Shown in pieces: positions 58,850 through 64,000 of a stretch of DNA of 64,000 nt (its first letter is position 1; every line of letters starts with the position of its first letter). Made by a program: the position numbers and the translations under genes. This DNA is from Maylandia zebra (taxonomy: Eukaryota > Chordata > Actinopteri > Cichliformes > Cichlidae), in assembly GCF_041146795.1 (NCBI RefSeq), contig NC_135185.1:22650529-22714528 (forward strand). The letters are read 5' to 3'. The notes under the pieces were generated by a model, which was given only the letters and a program-made list of their open reading frames with translations, made no database searches and was not told where the DNA came from.

Positions 58850-60560
58850 ACTGTGCCTTTAAGAAGCCCCCACCGTCTCGCAACAGGGGGGGCGTGAGCT
58901 GAATCCAGGAACAGCGATTGAAAAAAAAAAAAAAACGCTCCACCAGCGGACTGTTTCAAGTTCCCCCCGGCTGAAACCCTGCCTGATTTGTGGGCAATGT
59001 TGGGGATGTAGAAAAAAAGGAAACCGGAGCAAAGAGAGCGCAAGGGAGAGATAGGGAGACAACACTAACTAGGTAGCTATGGAGATAGTAGGTTTTCCTG
59101 GTAGCTTTCTTTGACAGGTGTCGAGTGGGATAAAATAAAGTATCAGAACAGCCTCCAAGATGTACGGCAAAGGAAAAGGAGCTGTTGTCCCCTCCGATAG
59201 CCAAGCAAGAGAAAAGTAAGTACAATATTGCACTGTCACAACTGAAATCCAGCAAAGAAGTGTGCTAAGGTGGCTCAACTTGCTAACTGATGTGGAGCAG
59301 TTCAGTCACTCCAGCGGAGTCACGCATGTTACTGGAGCTCTTTTCTAAAATTTACCGGCTACTTCAAGTGAAAGCTGTGCTACTTTATTCTTCGTGTTTG
59401 CCACTTTGTTTGTACTCGTGCCTCTACCTTTCTTCTTATGCATCCTCCCAACTACAGGCATGGCTGCTAAGTTAGCCCAAGTGGCTAGCTGCACTGCCAA
59501 TTTCACTCTTGTCTTTCTTGTTTTCTCTCAAGTACAAAAAAAGGAAAAAGAGAGAGAAGCGGCAGTTTGAGCAACTAAAGTTGCTCCACTTTTACCTGCA
59601 GGGAGTGTTTTCTGCGCGTGCTTCCAGCGATAATGTCTGAACGTGCACTCGGGAGCATTGATGGGGATCCCACGTCCATCTCTTTGCCCCTCGCCCCACA
59701 GTGTGAGGAACAATGCATTTGGAGCGACGCCGTGCATTGTAGCTAGCATGCTTTGTGTCGCCTCGCTGAAGCAGCAGGTATAAATAGAATACAGCTGTTT
59801 GGGGCTTTGTTAAAAACTAGCAGCGGAACGTGCTCGAGAATTGTTCCAGAAACCCAGACTGGTTACATTGTAGCGATGCCCGTGTTCGGCCAGCGAACAG
59901 CCGCTTGCGGTCTCCGCGTAAAGGGGAGCTGCGCCTCCTCTTTAACTTTTGTGGCCCGTGGAGATTTTCTGCAGTCATCCCGAGTTGTGCGAAGCGCCGG
60001 CGGGGACAAAGTGCTCACAAAAATGCCGCCGCTTTTTTTTTTTTAAACCGTAGGAGTTCCACATGGGCCTTTTATAGTGGTTGGTTTTTGTTTTGTTGGG
60101 AAACTTAGATGGCGTTAGCTGTAGCCCTCCAATCCCTTTGTCTGTGTGCCTCTGTCTCGGTGCCTTGTTGTTCGCTCTGAAGATACGTGCCGCACGTTTA
60201 GCAACACTCCTGTGAGTTTCGGAGCTTTCACGTTAGTCTCAAAAAGATTTGTAAAAACCCCATGTGCACTGGTTCCGAAATAGAAGACACGCTTCTCTGC
60301 AGTGTACTTCCTTTCCTAAAAGTCACAGCTAGCAAAGCGCATTGGGACATTTATTAAGATTCGTTAAACTTTGGTTAGATTTAACAGTTTGGGAGTGTTG
60401 TGCTTTGCAAATGGTCCACAGTGGGGTCGGATTCTCTACGGTTAAATATCCTGCTGAAGAAAAAGGAAGAGGGAAGAGCTTTCACACAGGTCAATGCTTA
60501 TCGATTCGTCCTCAGAGCGGATGAGTTGGACACATCAGCTCTGACTTGCCGGACCGGTCT
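58850..60560 (+). promoter_or_regulatory. ssbp4: CpG-rich promoter region of the SSBP gene
   Basis: CpG dinucleotides are frequent from about 58850 through 60550, straddling the first coding exon at 59160. The part upstream contains TGCCTTTAAGAAGCCCCCAC and GGGGGGGCGTGAGC. The start site is unknown, and no canonical TATA box was found. Confidence 0.5.
59160..59215 (+). CDS. ssbp4: First coding exon of a single-stranded DNA-binding protein (SSBP2/3/4 family), probably ssbp4
   Basis: Encodes MYGKGKGAVVPSDSQARE plus the first two bases of Lys, then the perfect donor AA|GTAAGT at 59216. Vertebrate SSBP2, SSBP3 and SSBP4 all begin with a short M(Y/F)xKGK...AVPSD(S/G)QAREK segment, which is followed in the next exon by the LisH motif (LALYVYEYLLH). 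SSBPs bind LDB1 and stabilise LIM-homeodomain transcription complexes in the nucleus. The DSQ spelling favours SSBP2 or SSBP4 over SSBP3, and human SSBP4 is on the same chromosome arm as KEAP1, so ssbp4 is preferred; the paralogue is inference. No LisH exon was found in 59216-64000, so intron 1 is longer than 4.7 kb and the gene is cut by the window. Confidence 0.85.
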
Positions 60561-63500
60561 GAGCTGAAGTGGGACCAAATTGTGAGACTCGTGTGCATGT
60601 TTGCATGAAGATCAGCAGGCGCCACGTTACCCCACACCTTCTATTCTGTCATTTGTGAAGCCATCTGCTTTATTCTTTTCCTCTGTGCGTGGCTTTTACA
60701 CCTCTTTTCTCCATCTGCCTCCCAACTCTCACTTCCCCATCCACTGCTGCTCCTCAGTCTCTTCATCCCTCACTTCAGTGTTGAATTATTGAGACAGACT
60801 GAAGCAGCTGCTCTCAGCTTTGCGTCAGAGTTGAGAGAGACAGAAGAGAAAGAAGGAGACAGAAGAGAGGGAGATATGGTGGGCAGGCTCATCCATGTTT
60901 AAAGAGGGGGTTTTGTCGGGAGCCTCAGGCAGGATGTCAGGTGTGCCGACCGTGTACATCAGGGAGATTTCTCTCTCTGTGGAAGTGAGTTTATGCACGC
61001 GCAGATGTCCCATCTTTAAATGTATAAGAGCGTAGTGGGCAGGGAGGTCAAAGGGCACCTCACATGAAGTGGAAGAAGGAAGAAAAATTTTCTTAAAGCA
61101 GGAGAGAGAATACCAACCAAGTAGCGTACGAGTCAAGCTATGTGGAGGCCACACAACCTTAACAATTGGCAGAAAAAGGGTTGCTTCAGTTTTTTAACCT
61201 CCCCTGATGAATATAATATCACACACTGCTACTTGACTGCTTCTCTAATCTCCTGTACCACCTGCTGTTCCCTCCACTGTAATACTGGGCATGTTCCCGT
61301 TTTTGTTCCAGTCAAAGCCATTTTTTCGTCTCTCCCTTCACTCCACCAACCGCTAGTGGCTCCTCACCTTAAACTTCTCTTTCTTTTTCTATGTCCAAGC
61401 TTCTGAGCTTTAATAATGCAGTAGGCCAGGTGCACACACAAGCTGCCCCTTCTTGCAGCCCACATACAAAAAACCCCACACACATACACACCACACATAA
61501 AAAATTCATTGAAGGCCTCTTGGGGGGCATCTGCATCGTGAACCTCCCATCCCCAGATGTAACACCAAGTCCTTACCCGTTTCCTTCCAGTCAAAACTCC
61601 TGTGTAAGGATGCACATGTATTGAGGAAGCCTGTAAGCCTGCAGTGTGCAGGGACATGCAGACAGTATCAATATTTGAAGCACTTGCTGTATCCTAAAGC
61701 TTCCTGTGAGCTTTTGCCAGGCATTTCAAAAATATTTAAAACTGGTTTTAAATCCAAGGAATCTGCGGGTGTTGAGGTGCAGAGGTAGAAAGCTCTATGA
61801 TGCATAGCATGTGTGTGTGCGTTGTAGGTGCTTGTGTGTGGCTCAATGCTAGACTGACCTGCAAGTGGCAGTGACTTACACTCTACACCAGCGGTCACAG
61901 AGAGCTCTGTGACCTACAAATTGCTAGGAGCCTCAGAAAGTGGTCAGATTCCCCTGGCTAAAGTGGTCAAGTGTTCGCGTGTGTTTGTTTCAGCAGAAGT
62001 GCAGCCTTTAGCCTCATAAGAGCATTGGTTATTTGTACAACAACTAATCTGCCACGCTGTCTGTTTTGAATTAAGTGGTTGCACTCGGGATGGTTTCTTC
62101 CTTTTGAAATATCAGTGCACTATGAGAGATTTATTTATCATGGAATATAATAAAAAATATGAATTCTTCTGCGAAGAAGTCAAGGCCAGTTGTGCTTTGT
62201 TTGTTTGTTCATCGATATGTCTGCCTGTTCATTTATGTGCTCTTATCTCTGTGACTATCTGCAACAGGGAAACACCCTCGGTTATTTATTACCTTCCAAG
62301 CAGGTCAGCCCACTGTACATACGCAGAGAAAGCAGCACTTTGAAACTGTTATCTCTTTCCGCATGAAGTGCAGGACTACTAATGATACATGTTCAACCTG
62401 GACTGACCCATTGATAGTTTAGCCTTATGTAACACATGTGTCATTATTGTTGACTGAAAACCGTGTCTGCAGCTGGGATGTGTGTTTACAAAGAAACTTT
62501 CAGTTTCTGTTCTCTCTTGGTCTCGCACTCTTAACTTTTAAGACAAGTTGGGTAGTTGCAAAATGTTTCTTTTATTGAAATTCCCGCCTAGACAGATCAC
62601 TTAAATCTATTCAAAGTAGCAACCAATAGGAATGTACCAGTTTATTGTCGGCTAATGTTACTGCCATTGGTTAGACTCCATTTATAGTTTTCTGTATCTG
62701 GGATCCAGGTTTATTAGTTACAAACACAATTTGAGCTCATTCAAAATCGGTTGACAACTTTATGATTAATACGCAGATCTTTGCTTACCTGACACAAAGG
62801 GTACAGTGGAAAATTACAAAAACAAATCGGTTTCCACTACTGTCTAAATTATTTCAATCATTAGTTCTGGCCCAGAATTTCCAACTTGTTGCAGCGCTAG
62901 TATACAGTGCATATTATATTATTAAGCTCAGGTCAAGAGGACAGAAGGTTGTGCACCTCATGTCGACCCACTTGAATGCCAACGACGCATAGCGGCATGC
63001 AGGACTCTAAGGTGGCTTACAGTCTCTATAGGCTTATACATACATTGTGTGAGCAGTCTTGGAAGTTTGCAGGTTTTGAGTCCAACAATGTTGGTGAACG
63101 GGTGTATTGATGGTTATATACATGTGTATATATGTATGAAATATATGAATGACACTCAGAGCTGGTCATGGATGATGATGAATTTGCCACCTTCAGTTTG
63201 ATATCTTGTGTTAAATCATACACATAATGTGTTCTGCTTAACTTTTAAGAAACATGCATTAAAATCCGCTCACTAGCCCCGTAAATGTCTTCTGCCTGTT
63301 TTCTCTCGTGAAGGACAAGGTTTGAACATGTAGGGACTAACATCACTGCTGTTACTGTCTATTTGCCTATTCATATCTTTCACAGACTACATTTGCATAC
63401 TAACAATGCATATTTTAAACATTTGCATACCATTTGTAGTAAGTACAGGTCAGTCACAGATCATATCTCTTAACGTAACCCATGGCAGTTTTTTTTTCCA

Positions 63501-63870
63501 TTTCTGTTATTAAGCCTTGAACCTCACAGAGAATTTGTTCATTGCTTTACTATCTGGATGTTTATTTTAAGCGCATTTATTTAATTTTTTTTCCTTCAGT
63601 ACAGGTTATTAGTTTAAAGAACAATGCTCTACATGATTGTGTTTATAGCCTGGGATGATTTGCAAAACATACTCCTAAAAGAGACAAGAATAAGGAAACA
63701 AGTGCAGTTTAACATCCCCATAGCTAACACTGGATAATTCTGAATACTAGCACAATGGCAGTTGAACCAACTTCATACTTTTATTGAGCTTCTAAACATT
63801 TTTTTGAAATCAAGTTGGATGATTTTGATATTTAGAATGGAAAAACTAAATGTAAACAGGGTTGTAAAAA
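60561..63870. other. ssbp4: SSBP gene intron 1 (continuing), no further exon seen
   Basis: Searched by eye for the LisH-coding second exon and found none. The sequence is plain intronic DNA with short CA-type runs near 61470-61500. Confidence 0.5.
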
Positions 63871-63976
63871 CCTACAGTTTTCCGAGGGATGTCCACGAGG
63901 GCAGTCGCATGCCCTGGAACGGGACTGGGGTGAGGCCCTCTGTCATCTCCAGACACAAGCAGCTGGAGGCAACTGC

Positions 63977-64000
63977 TAGTGATCCTTCCACAGGTTCACC
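63977..64000 (-). pseudogene. Sequence matching the 3' end of 18S rRNA at the window edge
   Basis: On the minus strand the last bases read GGTGAACCTGTGGAAGGATC then ACTA. The universal end of 18S rRNA is GGTGAACCTGCGGAAGGATC then ATTA, so 22 of 24 bases match. The rest of any 18S copy would lie to the right, outside the window. The GC-rich 100 bp to the left (63880-63976) would occupy the ITS1 position, but I cannot identify it as ITS1. Confidence 0.5.

Noticed and set aside
1..64000. CRISPR arrays, operons or bacterial mobile islands
   Set aside because: No regularly spaced direct repeats or bacterial gene organisation; the window is plainly vertebrate.

Overview
This is a vertebrate, most likely percomorph teleost, nuclear window. 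It has GT-AG introns, single-copy genes far apart, long CA/TG and GA microsatellites, and many decayed fish-type Tc1/mariner and hAT DNA transposons, SINEs and LINE tails. The species cannot be fixed from the sequence. Nothing here looks bacterial or viral, and no previously undescribed gene system was found. What stands out is one complete, well-resolved gene with some unusual regulatory architecture.

Layout. (1) 1-16 kb: one probable first coding exon on the minus strand (1436-1508) encoding a signal peptide, for a gene leaving the window to the left. The rest is microsatellites, a local duplication and decayed transposons (Tc1-like at about 7.9, 13-14.6 and 15.1 kb, plus SINE and LINE tails). 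(2) 16.1-33 kb: the complete keap1a gene on the plus strand. It has a probable CpG-rich promoter and non-coding first exon (about 16.15-16.58 kb), a 4.9 kb first intron, a long uORF-bearing leader, and 11 coding exons (22115-32500) that join in frame to 602 codons. (3) 33-59 kb: a gene desert with no supported exon. It holds Tc1 copies at 38.8, 40.1 and 50.2 kb, another DNA transposon at 41.5-42.9 kb, an inverted-repeat element at 47.8-48.3 kb, hAT-like ends at 56.5-56.9 kb, and several strongly purine-rich or G-run tracts. (4) 58.8-64 kb: the CpG-rich start and first coding exon (59160-59215) of an SSBP family gene, probably ssbp4, on the plus strand, followed by more than 4.7 kb of its first intron. 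The last 24 bases look like the reverse complement of the 3' end of 18S rRNA.

The genes do not form a pathway. Keap1 is the CUL3 adaptor that senses electrophiles and directs Nrf2 to degradation. SSBP proteins are LDB/LIM-complex transcription cofactors. In human, KEAP1, SSBP4 and CRLF1 all lie on 19p13, so the neighbourhood fits conserved linkage. The paralogue call keap1a rests on the sensor cysteines: the residue matching mouse C273 is isoleucine, while C288 and C151 are kept.
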